NCBI GenBank assembly: GCA_013214355.1
Contig: JABSSL010000014.1
Coordinates: forward strand, 1-64,000
Direction: 5' to 3'
Length of the DNA stretch: 64,000 nt
Source of the DNA: Saprospiraceae bacterium
GTDB taxonomy: Bacteria; Bacteroidota; Bacteroidia; Chitinophagales; Saprospiraceae
Shown here in pieces: positions 42,994 through 51,839 of the stretch. The position numbers and the translations under genes are program-made. Every line of letters begins with the position of its first letter. The stretch's first letter is position 1. Below the pieces are notes generated by a model that did no database searches, had not been told where the DNA came from, and saw only the letters and a list, made by a program, of their open reading frames with translations.

Positions 42994-44316
42994 ATGGATC
43001 CCTTAAAGCAAAAGTTCAACGAAAAAGCGAGTGCCCTTCGGACGGAGATGAGGGCCTTATTAAAAGAGCATGGTACTCAAAAAGTTGATGAGGTAATTTT
43101 GAGTCAAGTTTTTGGCGGTGCACGTGGCATCAAGATGATGGTTTGGGAAACATCACAATTGGATCCGATTGAAGGCATCCGATTCAGAGGATACTCTATC
43201 CCTGAATTGAAAGAGCTATTGCCAAAAGTGCCAGGCGGTAAGGAACCCTTACCCGAAGGCCTATTTTGGTTGATGCTAGTAGGAGAGATACCTACAGATG
43301 AAGAGGTAGCCTGGTTGGCGGAGCAATGGCGACATAGAAGCAATGTACCCGAGCATACTTTCAAGACGATTGATAGCCTACCCGCGGAAACGCATCCAAT
43401 GACGCAGTTTACGATTGCGGTAGCATCAATGCAGACGGAGAGTTGTTTCTCAAGAAGATATGGAGAAGGTATTCATAAGACGGAGTATTGGGATCCTACT
43501 TATGAGGATGCAATGAACCTGATTGCACGTTTACCTCGCATCGCAGCTTATATTTATCGTCGTTCTTACCACAATGGAGATCATATCGCTCCTGACTTCT
43601 CTTTGGATTGGGCTGCTAACTACGCTCATATGCTAGGCGTGTCTGATCATGATGACTTCAAGAGTTTGATGCGTTTATATTTAACGATCCATGCAGACCA
43701 TGAAGGTGGAAATGCTTCTGCGCATACCACTCACCTAGTGGGCTCAACGCTAAGTGATCCGTACTTAGCCTTTGGGGCAGGAATGAATGCTTTGGCTGGC
43801 CCACTTCACGGCTTAGCCAATCAGGAAGTGATCAAGTTTATTTTCAAGATGTTGGATGCTTTAGGCACGACGACTCCAACTAATACTCAGATTGCTGAAT
43901 ACGTCAATAGTACCTTAGCAGCAGGACAGGTTATCCCAGGCTATGGCCACGCAGTATTACGTCAGCCAGATCCTCGCTTTACCGCACAAAAGGAATTTGC
44001 AGAAGCTTATCTACCAGATAGTGAGATTGTTCAGGTAGTTTGGAAACTATTTGAGGTGGTACCCGGTATTTTGCAAGGCTTAGGAAAAGTGAAAAACCCA
44101 TGGCCCAATGTAGATGCGCACTCCGGTGCCATATTGGTACATTATGGCTTGAAAGAATATAGCTATTACACGGTATTGTTTGGTGTTTCTAGAGCACTTG
44201 GAGTCTTGGCAGCACAATGCTGGTCTCGGGCTTTGGGTATGCCATTGGAGCGACCAAAATCCGTAACTTCTAAGTGGGTTAAAGAGTGGGTAGCTAAAGA
44301 AGTAAGCAAGGCTTAA
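42994..44316 (+). CDS. gltA: citrate synthase, mitochondrial (eukaryote-like) type
   Basis: This enzyme joins acetyl-CoA and oxaloacetate to make citrate in the first step of the TCA cycle. The catalytic triad is present: His ~272 in AGPLHGLANQEV, His ~320 in GYGHAVLR and Asp ~374 in NVDAHSGAI. The sequence follows the mitochondrial enzymes rather than E. coli-type GltA in several long stretches, such as LYLTIHADHEGGNASAHTTH, LSDPYLAFGAGMNALAG and YYTVLFGVSRALGVLAAQ. Its 440 residues match the mature mitochondrial length plus an N-terminal arm. It lacks the NADH-binding regions of GltA and should be a dimer. It is followed by its own terminator. Confidence 0.96.
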   Translation: MDPLKQKFNEKASALRTEMRALLKEHGTQKVDEVILSQVFGGARGIKMMVWETSQLDPIEGIRFRGYSIPELKELLPKVPGGKEPLPEGLFWLMLVGEIPTDEEVAWLAEQWRHRSNVPEHTFKTIDSLPAETHPMTQFTIAVASMQTESCFSRRYGEGIHKTEYWDPTYEDAMNLIARLPRIAAYIYRRSYHNGDHIAPDFSLDWAANYAHMLGVSDHDDFKSLMRLYLTIHADHEGGNASAHTTHLVGSTLSDPYLAFGAGMNALAGPLHGLANQEVIKFIFKMLDALGTTTPTNTQIAEYVNSTLAAGQVIPGYGHAVLRQPDPRFTAQKEFAEAYLPDSEIVQVVWKLFEVVPGILQGLGKVKNPWPNVDAHSGAILVHYGLKEYSYYTVLFGVSRALGVLAAQCWSRALGMPLERPKSVTSKWVKEWVAKEVSKA

Positions 44317-44367
44317 ACCTCGCTTCCTTTTTTTTGGGAAACTTTGCCTATTTTTGGGCAATACTAA

Positions 44368-44414
44368 TGAAGTTGTTCGATACTCTGTAGTAAGAGGTTG
44401 AGCAACTTCATTTT
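44368..44414 (+). terminator. terminator after citrate synthase
   Basis: TGAAGTTG (44368-44375) pairs with CAACTTCA (44403-44410) across a 27-base loop and is followed by TTTTC. It lies between the citrate synthase stop and gcvH. Confidence 0.6.
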
Positions 44415-44446
44415 CATTATTTAACCAAACCAAATTATTTCCTGAA

Positions 44447-44839
44447 ATGGAATATCCAACTAATCTTAAATATTCTGAAGAGCACGAATGGGTTAAAGTG
44501 GAAGATGGCAATATCGCCTTGGTGGGAATTACGGACTATGCACAATCTGAGTTAGGAGAACTTGTTTACGTTGAGGTAGACACGGTGGATGAAACGCTAG
44601 ACAAAGATGAAGTCTTTGGTACGGTAGAAGCGGTAAAGACCACCTCAGATCTGTACATGCCAGTAAGTGGAAAAGTACTGGCTTTCAATCCTGAACTAGA
44701 TGATTCTGAGGGCGATAACCCTACTTTGATTAATGAAAGTCCTTACGAGGAAGGGTGGATTGTACGTATTGAAATGAGTGATCCTTCTGAGTTGGAAGCC
44801 TTGATGGATGCGGAAGCTTATCAAGGACTGATTAGTTAG
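44447..44839 (+). CDS. gcvH: glycine cleavage system H protein
   Basis: GcvH is the lipoyl carrier that moves the aminomethyl group between the P, T and L proteins of the glycine cleavage system in the cytosol. The 130-residue protein has the usual opening YSEEHEWVKVEDGNIALVGI, the lipoylation loop GTVEAVKTTSDLY with the modified Lys at ~64, and the closing strand GWIVRIEMSDPSELEALM. Length and motifs are canonical. It precedes a VanZ-like gene by 75 bases and the TonB gene after that, with no terminator seen between them. Confidence 0.97.
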   Translation: MEYPTNLKYSEEHEWVKVEDGNIALVGITDYAQSELGELVYVEVDTVDETLDKDEVFGTVEAVKTTSDLYMPVSGKVLAFNPELDDSEGDNPTLINESPYEEGWIVRIEMSDPSELEALMDAEAYQGLIS

Positions 44840-44914
44840 AGGGAAAAAATAAAAAAAAATCGATCCTCGCCCACCCAAATGAAATTTCTTTGCATCATAT
44901 AATCAGAAAGTAGT

Positions 44915-45265
44915 TTGAAACCCTTTATACCAGCGCTAATTTGGGGAGCTTTTATTACCTGGGTCTCCGTTATGCCCAAGCAAAGCTTACCTAAGATTGA
45001 ATTGGACTTAATGTCTCCGGACAAATTAGCCCACGCGGTGGTATATATGATTTTGGTGGTGGCCATTTACTGGGGGCTTTCCAGAAAAAAGATCCTCACT
45101 ACCAAAAATATCATTCTGGCTATCAGCTTTGGGGCATTCTACGGGATTCTAATGGAGGTCGCTCAGTATCTTTTTTTTCCGGGCCGATATTTTGAATTCC
45201 TTGACATTATTGCTAATATTATCGGCTCAATAGCGAGCCTATTGTTTTTATATTTTTTCAAGTAA
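44915..45265 (+). CDS. VanZ-like membrane protein
   Basis: The 116-residue protein has four hydrophobic helices (~4-20, ~38-56, ~63-83, ~92-114). The typical family elements are PDKLAHAVVYMILVV, where His is part of the D-K-x-x-H motif, and the GILMEVAQYLFFPGRYFEFLD segment with its conserved E-x-x-Q and R/D pairs. VanZ-family proteins affect surface antibiotic binding or wall/membrane lipid behaviour, and their biochemistry is unresolved. The only usable start is a TTG, because a stop codon lies just upstream in frame and no ATG precedes the first helix. The next gene, TonB, begins 12 bases after its stop. Confidence 0.85.
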   Translation: MKPFIPALIWGAFITWVSVMPKQSLPKIELDLMSPDKLAHAVVYMILVVAIYWGLSRKKILTTKNIILAISFGAFYGILMEVAQYLFFPGRYFEFLDIIANIIGSIASLLFLYFFK

Positions 45266-45277
45266 AACCCTATCAGT

Positions 45278-46207
45278 ATGTTAGTGCTTGACGTGACAGT
45301 TACAGGTGGTCAATTAGGGGCTTTTACGGGTGCAATTATCGTAGGAATCGTTGGCTTAGTCTTCGTGATGCGATCAATTTACTCTAAGAGGTCTTCTAGT
45401 GGACTGGCTGAACAATACGAGAGTAAGCCTGGCGGTTCACCATTAGAGGGTAGAAATAAGTATCCGGGAGCGGATGTATTTAAGCTCAGCGGTACTTTTT
45501 TCAATCTTGGTCTAGTGGTTGCTGTTGGTTTAACAGTATTGGCATTTGGGTGGACACAGTTCGAGAAAACAATCGATGTGAGCCAATATATGGACACATT
45601 GGAGGAAGATATTGAAATCGAGCCTCCTCGGACGGCAGAACCACCACCGCCTCCTCCACCTCCTCCACCCCCTGTCATTCAGGAGGTACCAGAGGAAGAA
45701 CTAATCGAAGAGGATGAGCCTGAATTTGTAGATAACAGTATCGACGAAGAAACGGAAGTAGAACGTCCAGATCCTGTTGTTGAGGCACCTCCTCCACCGC
45801 CACCTCCTCCACCGCCACCACCAGAGCCTGAAGTAGAGGAAATCTTCAAGGTGGTTGAGCAAATGCCTCGTTTCCCCGGTTGTGAAAACGAATCCGGTGG
45901 AGAACAAGCTAAGAAGCAGTGTGCGGATAAAAAGATGTTGGAATTCATCTATAAGAATATCAAATATCCTGCGATTGCTCGTGAGAATGGCGTTGAAGGT
46001 ACTTGTGTAATCCAGTTCGTTGTGGAAAAAGATGGTTCCGTAACTGATGCCAAGGTCGTTCGTGACATTGGAGCTCAGTGTGGAGGCGAAGCACTTCGAG
46101 TGGTTAACTTGATGAACTCTAAGGGCATTAAGTGGACACCAGGTAAGCAACGCGGTCGTCCTGTACGTGTACAGTTCAACCTTCCTGTTAGATTCAAACT
46201 CGAGTAA
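45278..46207 (+). CDS. TonB family energy transducer with an extra N-terminal membrane helix
   Basis: The 309-residue protein has the Bacteroidota TonB layout: a membrane helix (~73-92, FFNLGLVVAVGLTVLAFGW), an acidic/proline linker with two polyproline tracts (~121-131 and ~171-182), and a TonB C-terminal domain (~215-309) with KNIKYPAIARENGVEGTCVI, VRDIGAQCGGEALRVV and the final VRFKL strand. TonB links the inner-membrane proton gradient to outer-membrane receptors via ExbB/ExbD. Unusually, an extra segment of ~55 residues with another helix (~13-31, GAFTGAIIVGIVGLVFVMR) precedes the normal start. A strong terminator follows the gene. Confidence 0.92.
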   Translation: MLVLDVTVTGGQLGAFTGAIIVGIVGLVFVMRSIYSKRSSSGLAEQYESKPGGSPLEGRNKYPGADVFKLSGTFFNLGLVVAVGLTVLAFGWTQFEKTIDVSQYMDTLEEDIEIEPPRTAEPPPPPPPPPPPVIQEVPEEELIEEDEPEFVDNSIDEETEVERPDPVVEAPPPPPPPPPPPPEPEVEEIFKVVEQMPRFPGCENESGGEQAKKQCADKKMLEFIYKNIKYPAIARENGVEGTCVIQFVVEKDGSVTDAKVVRDIGAQCGGEALRVVNLMNSKGIKWTPGKQRGRPVRVQFNLPVRFKLE

Positions 46208-46225
46208 CAGATATGGCTTACAGCC

Positions 46226-46262
46226 AAAAAGGGCTAAGTTCTTCGGAGCTTAGCCCTTTTTT
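46226..46262 (+). terminator. terminator after tonB
   Basis: AAAAAGGGCTAAG (46226-46238) pairs with CTTAGCCCTTTTTT (46249-46262), with an inner stem closed by a TTCG tetraloop and a T-run at the 3' end. Confidence 0.88.
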
Positions 46263-46447
46263 CATGGGTAGAAGTGGGACGAACAAGTCTTTCCTACAGG
46301 AATCTCCATAATTAGCAGTATTGCACTGAAGAATTGAAGCAACTTTATATCGAAAGCGACGTTTTTATTGTAGTGCTGGTAAAGCAGCTTTTATTTTCAT
46401 TCCTTATCTTGTTCTATTCCTGGAATAATCTCTTAAATGATTGGCTT

Positions 46448-48253
46448 ATGAAAGTGCGGAGCCTTTTGCCCCTGTTCTTGTTTTCTTTTTTGACTATTTC
46501 TGTCTTTGCGCAAGAAGCGCAGCTGGCTCAACAATATTTTCGAGATGGGGAATATGAGAAAGCGGCTGTCCTTTACGAAAAGCTATACAATAAGAATACC
46601 AGAAATGACTTCTTTTTCGACCGCTACGTCGAGTGTTTGCTTGCGATGGAGGACTTTAAGCGGGGAGAAACGGTGATTAAGCAGCAATTGCGGAAAACGC
46701 CGGAAAAAGTGAATCTATACGTGACTTATGGTAAGTTGTTGGAAAGGCAATTCAAAGATGAAGAGGCGAAGAAGATGTACGCGGCAGCCATCGAAAATTT
46801 ACCCAAAGAGCAATACCGAATCACTCGCCTTGCCAATTCCTTCCTCTCACTTACCAAGTATGAGGAGGCTATCGCCACTTATGAAAAAGGAGCTCAGTTG
46901 CTGAGGGATAAACGTATTTTCTCCTATAATCTAGGGGATTTGTATCGCAGAAAAGGAGATGTTCCTAAGATGATCACCAACTATCTTAATAGTTTGGAAG
47001 ATCGCCCGGAGCGACTTAACAATATGAAGACCATCTTCCAGCGGTATCTGTTGGAAGAGGATTACAAAGAGCTACAACGACAGCTTTACGAGCGGTTACA
47101 AAAGTCTGAGAATGCTATCCATCTGAGTGAAATGCTCACCTGGGTGTTCATTCAACGAAAGGACTACAAGAATGCCTTCCGGCAGGTGAAGGCATTGGAT
47201 AGAAGGTTTGGAGAGAACGGTGGACGTATATACCGACTGGCGCGCATTGCTTCCAATGACAAGGATTATGATGCAGCCATTGCCGCTTACGACTATATCG
47301 TGGAGAGTAAAGGCTTAGCTTCTACCTTCTATATCGATGCTAAAAGAGAGGCGCTTCGTTGCCGCCGCAGTAAGTTGGTAGAAGGCTACAGTTATACAGA
47401 AGAGGATCTTCGAGTGTTAGAGACTCAGTACGAGAGTTTCCTCAATGAGTTTGGGCGCTCCAGAGCTACTGCTGGGATCGTTCTAGAGCTAGCAGAATTG
47501 CAAGCGTTCTATTTGAACGACCTAGATAAGGCCATTCAAATCCTTAATGAGCTCATCAACTTTCCTGGCATCGATCGCATTGTGCAGGCAAATGGTAAAT
47601 TAAGCCTAGCTGACTTTTACTTGATGAAGGGAGAAGTATGGGAGTCTACCTTGTTGTACTCCCAAGTTGATAAAGCGTTTAAGGAGGATCTTTTGGGACA
47701 TGAAGCTCGCTTTCGAAACGCCAAGCTGTCCTATTTTAATGGAGATTTCCAGTGGGCACAAACCCAATTCGATATTCTAAAAGCCTCTACCTCACGTTTA
47801 ATTGCCAATGATGCCTTAGACCTATCGGTTTTCATTATGGATAACCTAGGATTGGACACCTCTGCTACGGCTTTGATCACCTACTCACAAGCAGAATTAT
47901 TGGTTTTCCAGAACCGCTTCCAAGAAGCTTTTGATAAAATGGATAGCCTACTAGTTGCCTTTCCGGATCACTCCTTGCAAGATGATGTTTTGTACCTAAA
48001 GGCGAATGTGTATAAGAAGAAGCGGAATTTCGAAAAGGCGGCGGAACTTTATGAAACGATTGTGGAAAAGTATAAGGAGGAGATTAGAGCTGATAATTCC
48101 TTGTTTGCGCTGGCTGAGTTATACGAAACCCAACTCAACGACATAGAAAAGGCCAAAACCCTGTATGAGACCTTATTCATTGACTTTTCAGGCAGTACCT
48201 TTGCGGTAGAAGCGCGTAAGCGATTCAGGAGATTAAGAGGAGATAATATATAG
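46448..48253 (+). CDS. exported TPR-repeat protein
   Basis: The 601-residue protein has a signal peptide (SLLPLFLFSFLTISVFAQ, cleavage near 22) and tetratricopeptide repeats throughout, for example REGEYEKAAVLYEKLYN-type units, KYEEAIATYEKGAQLL, YDAAIAAYDYIVESKG, FEKAAELYETIVEKY and IEKAKTLYETLFIDFSG. Such periplasmic TPR proteins usually scaffold outer-membrane or secretion complexes. The frame is open from an upstream TTG, but the ATG used sits directly before the signal peptide. It is flanked by terminators on both sides and so forms its own unit. No specific family was assigned. Confidence 0.82.
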   Translation: MKVRSLLPLFLFSFLTISVFAQEAQLAQQYFRDGEYEKAAVLYEKLYNKNTRNDFFFDRYVECLLAMEDFKRGETVIKQQLRKTPEKVNLYVTYGKLLERQFKDEEAKKMYAAAIENLPKEQYRITRLANSFLSLTKYEEAIATYEKGAQLLRDKRIFSYNLGDLYRRKGDVPKMITNYLNSLEDRPERLNNMKTIFQRYLLEEDYKELQRQLYERLQKSENAIHLSEMLTWVFIQRKDYKNAFRQVKALDRRFGENGGRIYRLARIASNDKDYDAAIAAYDYIVESKGLASTFYIDAKREALRCRRSKLVEGYSYTEEDLRVLETQYESFLNEFGRSRATAGIVLELAELQAFYLNDLDKAIQILNELINFPGIDRIVQANGKLSLADFYLMKGEVWESTLLYSQVDKAFKEDLLGHEARFRNAKLSYFNGDFQWAQTQFDILKASTSRLIANDALDLSVFIMDNLGLDTSATALITYSQAELLVFQNRFQEAFDKMDSLLVAFPDHSLQDDVLYLKANVYKKKRNFEKAAELYETIVEKYKEEIRADNSLFALAELYETQLNDIEKAKTLYETLFIDFSGSTFAVEARKRFRRLRGDNI

Positions 48254-48317
48254 GGCCGGGTCTATCTCAAAGTTATTCTTTGGAGAGAAGACAAAAGAAG
48301 GGTGCGAATAGGCACAC

Positions 48318-48360
48318 AAAAAAGTGAATAGAATTAACGGAAATTCTATTCACTTTTTTA
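48318..48360. terminator. bidirectional terminator between the TPR gene and rpmH
   Basis: AAAAAAGTGAATAGAATT pairs with AATTCTATTCACTTTTTT across a six-base loop (AACGGA). The stem has T-runs on both strands, serving the TPR gene (plus) and rpmH (minus). Confidence 0.85.
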
Positions 48361-48417
48361 GTGAAGACTTATATATAATGCCGTCTAGGGAAGTAACAGG
48401 ATCAATCCTGTCCTATC

Positions 48418-48573
48418 TTACTTCAGGCGCTTTTCGTCTGATACAGTCAATTTGGCACGGCCCTTAGCACGACGGCGAGCCAATACCTTACGACCATTCT
48501 TGCTACTCATACGAGCACGGAAACCATGCTTGTTAGCTCTTTTTCTTCTCGAAGGTTGAAACGTCCTTTTCAT
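48418..48573 (-). CDS. rpmH: 50S ribosomal protein L34
   Basis: This 51-residue, strongly basic protein starts [20 protein letters not shown], the universal L34 signature, and continues with [19 protein letters not shown]. It binds 23S rRNA in the large subunit. The C-terminal tail [10 protein letters not shown] is typical of Bacteroidota. In most other phyla rpmH lies next to dnaA and oriC; here it is followed by a terminator and preceded by frr, which fits the different chromosome organisation of this phylum. The stop is TAA and the start ATG. Confidence 0.97.
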   Translation of the reverse strand: MKRTFQPSRRKRANKHGFRARMSSKNGRKVLARRRAKGRAKLTVSDEKRLK

Positions 48574-48659
48574 TACTACACGTATTTATGTTTGGTCTAA
48601 AGCTTTTTCAAAAGAGCCACAAAAATAAGGCTTAAATCGGATTTTACAAATCCCTAAGC

Positions 48660-49211
48660 TTAAATCTTCATAATATCGGCTTCTTTTGCTTTCACCATTT
48701 CATCAATCTTGTGGGTATACTTATTGGTTAGGTCTTGAATCTCGTCCTCTTTCTTCTTACCCGCATCTTCTGGATAGCCGTTTTTCACTTCCTTCTTAAT
48801 TTCATCGATTGCTTCTCGACGAGCTTGTCTTACCCCTACTTTTGAGTCTTCGGCTAAGCTCTTGCTTTTCTTTACTAATTCTCTACGGCGTTCCTCTGTC
48901 AATGGTGGGATATTCAAAATAACCATCTCGCCATTGTTCTGAGGTGTAATTCCCAAGTTGGCTTCAAAAATAGCTTTCTCAATTGGTCCCAACATATTCT
49001 TCTCCCAGGGCTGAATATTCAATGTGCGGGAGTCTGAGGCACTGATATTGGATACTTGGTTGAGCGGAGTTGGAGAACCATAATAGGAAACAACTATGCC
49101 GCCCAGCATTGATGCGGAGGCTTTACCTGTTCTTACTTTTACCAATTCTTGTTGCAAGTGTTCTATGGCCGAGTCCATACCCATTTTGGCCAATTCAATA
49201 ATTTCTTCCAT
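48660..49211 (-). CDS. frr: ribosome recycling factor
   Basis: RRF works with EF-G to split the ribosome after termination. The 183-residue length is normal. Signatures are VRTGKASASMLGGIVVSYYG near residue 26, the NIQPWEKNMLGPIEKAI segment and the C-terminal helix with ERRRELVKKSKSLAEDSKV and RQARREAIDEIKK. All conserved basic residues of the rRNA-contacting face (for example R-R in ERRRELV and VRQARR) are present. It lies 87 bases upstream of rpmH on the same strand, with the zinc peptidase gene 112 bases upstream. Confidence 0.97.
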   Translation of the reverse strand: MEEIIELAKMGMDSAIEHLQQELVKVRTGKASASMLGGIVVSYYGSPTPLNQVSNISASDSRTLNIQPWEKNMLGPIEKAIFEANLGITPQNNGEMVILNIPPLTEERRRELVKKSKSLAEDSKVGVRQARREAIDEIKKEVKNGYPEDAGKKKEDEIQDLTNKYTHKIDEMVKAKEADIMKI

Positions 49212-49323
49212 AATCGGAATATTTAATCTTTAAAATACGATCTCTTATCTAACGGAAAAAGTTAGTCCTCAATGTACAAAAGCTGTAAGAAACTTTAATC
49301 AGGGCTTAACTTTGACTTAGTAA

Positions 49324-50025
49324 TTACCTTCTTCGTGCTGCCGATAATTTCATCAAAAGATACAATAAAATCACGAGAGCGGATAATGCTGCTACCACAT
49401 AGGTCATGGCAGCCCACTTGAGTGCATCTTTAGCTCCATCGTATTCCGCTCCTCCCAATACTCCACTGCTATCCAGCCATGCCAAGGCTCGATTGCTGGC
49501 GTCAAACTCTACGGGGAGCGTAATGAAACTGAATGCGGCTGTAACCAGAAAAGTCGCTACAGTGATCATTAGCATGGTGGAATTGTTCGATACGCCCATG
49601 GCACCGATGGTCAGCATCAACAGAAACTGCTGAGCGCGCGAGGCGACATTCACCAAAGGCACCATGGCTGAGCGGAATTTCAACCAAGGATAGGCCTTGG
49701 CGTGCTGAACGGCGTGACCACATTCGTGGGCCGCCACGGCAGCGGCTGAAATATGGCGTCCTCGAAACACATTTGGGCTTAGACTCACCACCTTTTTCAT
49801 GGGGTTGTAATGATCGGTCAAAAAACCCTTCCCTTCAACAATCTGTACATCGCGGATACCATAATGACTTAACATAGCCTCAGCTACCTCACGACCACTC
49901 ATGCCATTACGCAACGGCATTTGGCTATACTGATTGAATTTGGATTTGAGGCGATTGCTAACGAACATACCGATTACCGAAAAGATTCCGGTAATCACCA
50001 TGAAGCCAAGATAAATTCCATTCAT
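49324..50025 (-). CDS. zinc metallopeptidase, YugP-like family
   Basis: The product is about 233 residues. It has a zinc site in AAVAAHECGHAVQHAK (HExxH-type, HECGH) and a membrane-associated layout: an N-terminal helix (~4-22), then helices at ~115-155 and ~205-228. The family motif LPVEFDASNRALAWL, with the third zinc-ligand region, is present. These are inner-membrane peptidases of unknown substrate, common in Gram-positives and Bacteroidota. An upstream TTG would add three residues, but the ATG fits better. Its start is 31 bases after the serS stop, so cotranscription with serS is likely. Confidence 0.92.
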   Translation of the reverse strand: MNGIYLGFMVITGIFSVIGMFVSNRLKSKFNQYSQMPLRNGMSGREVAEAMLSHYGIRDVQIVEGKGFLTDHYNPMKKVVSLSPNVFRGRHISAAAVAAHECGHAVQHAKAYPWLKFRSAMVPLVNVASRAQQFLLMLTIGAMGVSNNSTMLMITVATFLVTAAFSFITLPVEFDASNRALAWLDSSGVLGGAEYDGAKDALKWAAMTYVVAALSALVILLYLLMKLSAARRR

Positions 50026-50056
50026 GTGGATCAACTTAGATTTTCACAATATAAAA

Positions 50057-51337
50057 TTAGTCGATCAGGTCGAAGCCAGTGTAAGATTGCAGCGCCTTAG
50101 GGATTCTGATCCCTTCCGGAGTCTGATTGTTTTCCATTAAGGATGCGATAATCCTGGCTAGAGCCAATGCACTACCATTCAAGGTGTGTGCGAGGCGGTT
50201 GCCTTGTTCCGTCTTGTAACGCAACTTGAGACGGTTGGTTTGGAATGTTTCAAAGTTAGACACGGAACTTACCTCTAGCCAACGTTTTTGAGCGGCTGAA
50301 AAGACCTCGAAGTCATAGGTCAAGGCAGAAGTAAAGCCCAGATCACCACCACATAGTCTAAGAATACGGTAGGGCAACTCTAGCTTTTCCAGCAAACCTT
50401 CCACGTGTTTTACCATCTCATCTAAAGCCTCATAAGATCTGTCAGGATGTTCAATCCGTACGATTTCAACCTTATCGAATTGGTGAACGCGATTTAATCC
50501 TCTCACATGAGCGCCATAGGAACCTGCTTCTCTTCTGAAGCAAGGGGTGTGCCCAGTGAGTTTGATAGGAAAATCACTTTCATCCTTTATAATGACGTCA
50601 CGATAAATATTAGTCACAGGTACTTCGGCAGTAGGGATGAGATAAAGGTCATCTTTTTCTGCGTGATACATCTGTCCTTCTTTATCAGGAAGCTGTCCGG
50701 TACCGTAAGCAGTAGACTCATTTACCAATAGTGGTGGAATAACTTCTTCGTACCCAGCGCGAGCGGCCTCGTCAAGGAAAAAGGCGATTAAAGCACGTAC
50801 TAGTCGGGCTCCCTTGCCTCTAAAAACAGGGAAACCTGAACCTGCTATCTTCACGCCCAGCTCAAGGTCGAAAACGTTGTACTGAGTAGCTAGCTCCCAG
50901 TGCGGTTTAGCATCTTCACCCAGTTCTGGAAGTGCGCCGGGCCAGTCCTTTGCAATTTCGTTATCCTCGTCGGTATTTCCGGCGGGTACGGAAGGGTGAG
51001 GAATGTTCGGGAGTTGCACTAGCGTTTCTGCCAAGGTCGCTTTGGTGGCTTTGAGGTCTTCTTCGATTTGACCGGCGGTATCCTTTAAATCATTCACTTG
51101 CTGGCGCATGGCATTGGCCTCATCCTTCTTGCCCTGCTTGAATAGGTCACCAATAGATTTGGAAATCGAGTTTCTTTCAGCCAGTTTATTATCTAGGTCC
51201 GTTTGGAGCGTCTTCCTTTTGTCATCGAGAGCGATAACTTTCTCCACAATTTCTAGTTCTTCTTCCGAAAAATTTCGCACCTTCAAGCCCTCTAAAACAC
51301 GTTCGCGGTTTTCTCGGATGTAACTAATCTCAAGCAT
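50057..51337 (-). CDS. serS: seryl-tRNA synthetase
   Basis: This class II synthetase charges tRNA-Ser and tRNA-Sec. The 426-residue protein has an N-terminal coiled-coil arm (~28-105, with LDDKRKTLQTDLDNKLAERN) that contacts the tRNA long arm, motif 2 (CFRREAGSYGAHVRGLNRVH) and motif 3 (NGSALALARIIASLMENNQT). The ATP/serine-binding TAEVPVTN segment is also present. Length and order are canonical. A TATCTTTG-type box on the minus strand about 85 bases upstream could be its promoter. Confidence 0.97.
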   Translation of the reverse strand: MLEISYIRENRERVLEGLKVRNFSEEELEIVEKVIALDDKRKTLQTDLDNKLAERNSISKSIGDLFKQGKKDEANAMRQQVNDLKDTAGQIEEDLKATKATLAETLVQLPNIPHPSVPAGNTDEDNEIAKDWPGALPELGEDAKPHWELATQYNVFDLELGVKIAGSGFPVFRGKGARLVRALIAFFLDEAARAGYEEVIPPLLVNESTAYGTGQLPDKEGQMYHAEKDDLYLIPTAEVPVTNIYRDVIIKDESDFPIKLTGHTPCFRREAGSYGAHVRGLNRVHQFDKVEIVRIEHPDRSYEALDEMVKHVEGLLEKLELPYRILRLCGGDLGFTSALTYDFEVFSAAQKRWLEVSSVSNFETFQTNRLKLRYKTEQGNRLAHTLNGSALALARIIASLMENNQTPEGIRIPKALQSYTGFDLID

Positions 51338-51839
51338 AGCGGTTGTTAAAATTTTTTAAAAAATGGGAAAATATGGTGTGGAAATGAACTATATCTATTT
51401 TCTTTGGTTAGAATTTTTGCAAAGATACTATTTGAATTTAAAAATTAAATGTATTTTTGCTGTGACAAGAACGCAGAAGCGCCCCACACTTTTTACATCT
51501 TTTATATAAGTTTGGCAAAGGTGTTCACTTGATCAACTCCTGCTTTTTTCCCACTATTTTGGCACACGAGTTGAACAGTTTTATGAGATTTGAGTGCTAC
51601 AAATTTTCAAGTTCTATTGATCTCCAAAACTTAAGCTCAATCACGGGGTACTAATCTGCCTTAAAGGAAATAATGATTCTCGCATAGTTTTATATTCCAG
51701 TTGATAAAAGTCTGCCACTCGAAAGAAAACATTTATCCGTTGGATATAATTCCTGAAGAAAGCAATTTTCGAAGAAATAATTTTTTCATTGAAGGAACCA
51801 ATCTTTGGATTCTCATTTTAACATCATATTATCAGCATT
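51338..51839. other. divergent intergenic region between serS and rho
   Basis: About 500 AT-rich bases hold the two divergent promoters and nothing else I can identify. On the minus strand TATCTTTG (51420-51427) fits TAnnTTTG and would start serS transcription near 51413. For rho, AATCTTTG at ~51803-51810 differs by one base. No small gene or strong hairpin was found. Confidence 0.45.

Noticed and set aside
48451-48470. TTGGCACGGCCCTTAGCA resembles a sigma54 promoter
   Set aside because: GG-GC spacing is eleven bases, not ten, and it lies inside rpmH coding sequence.
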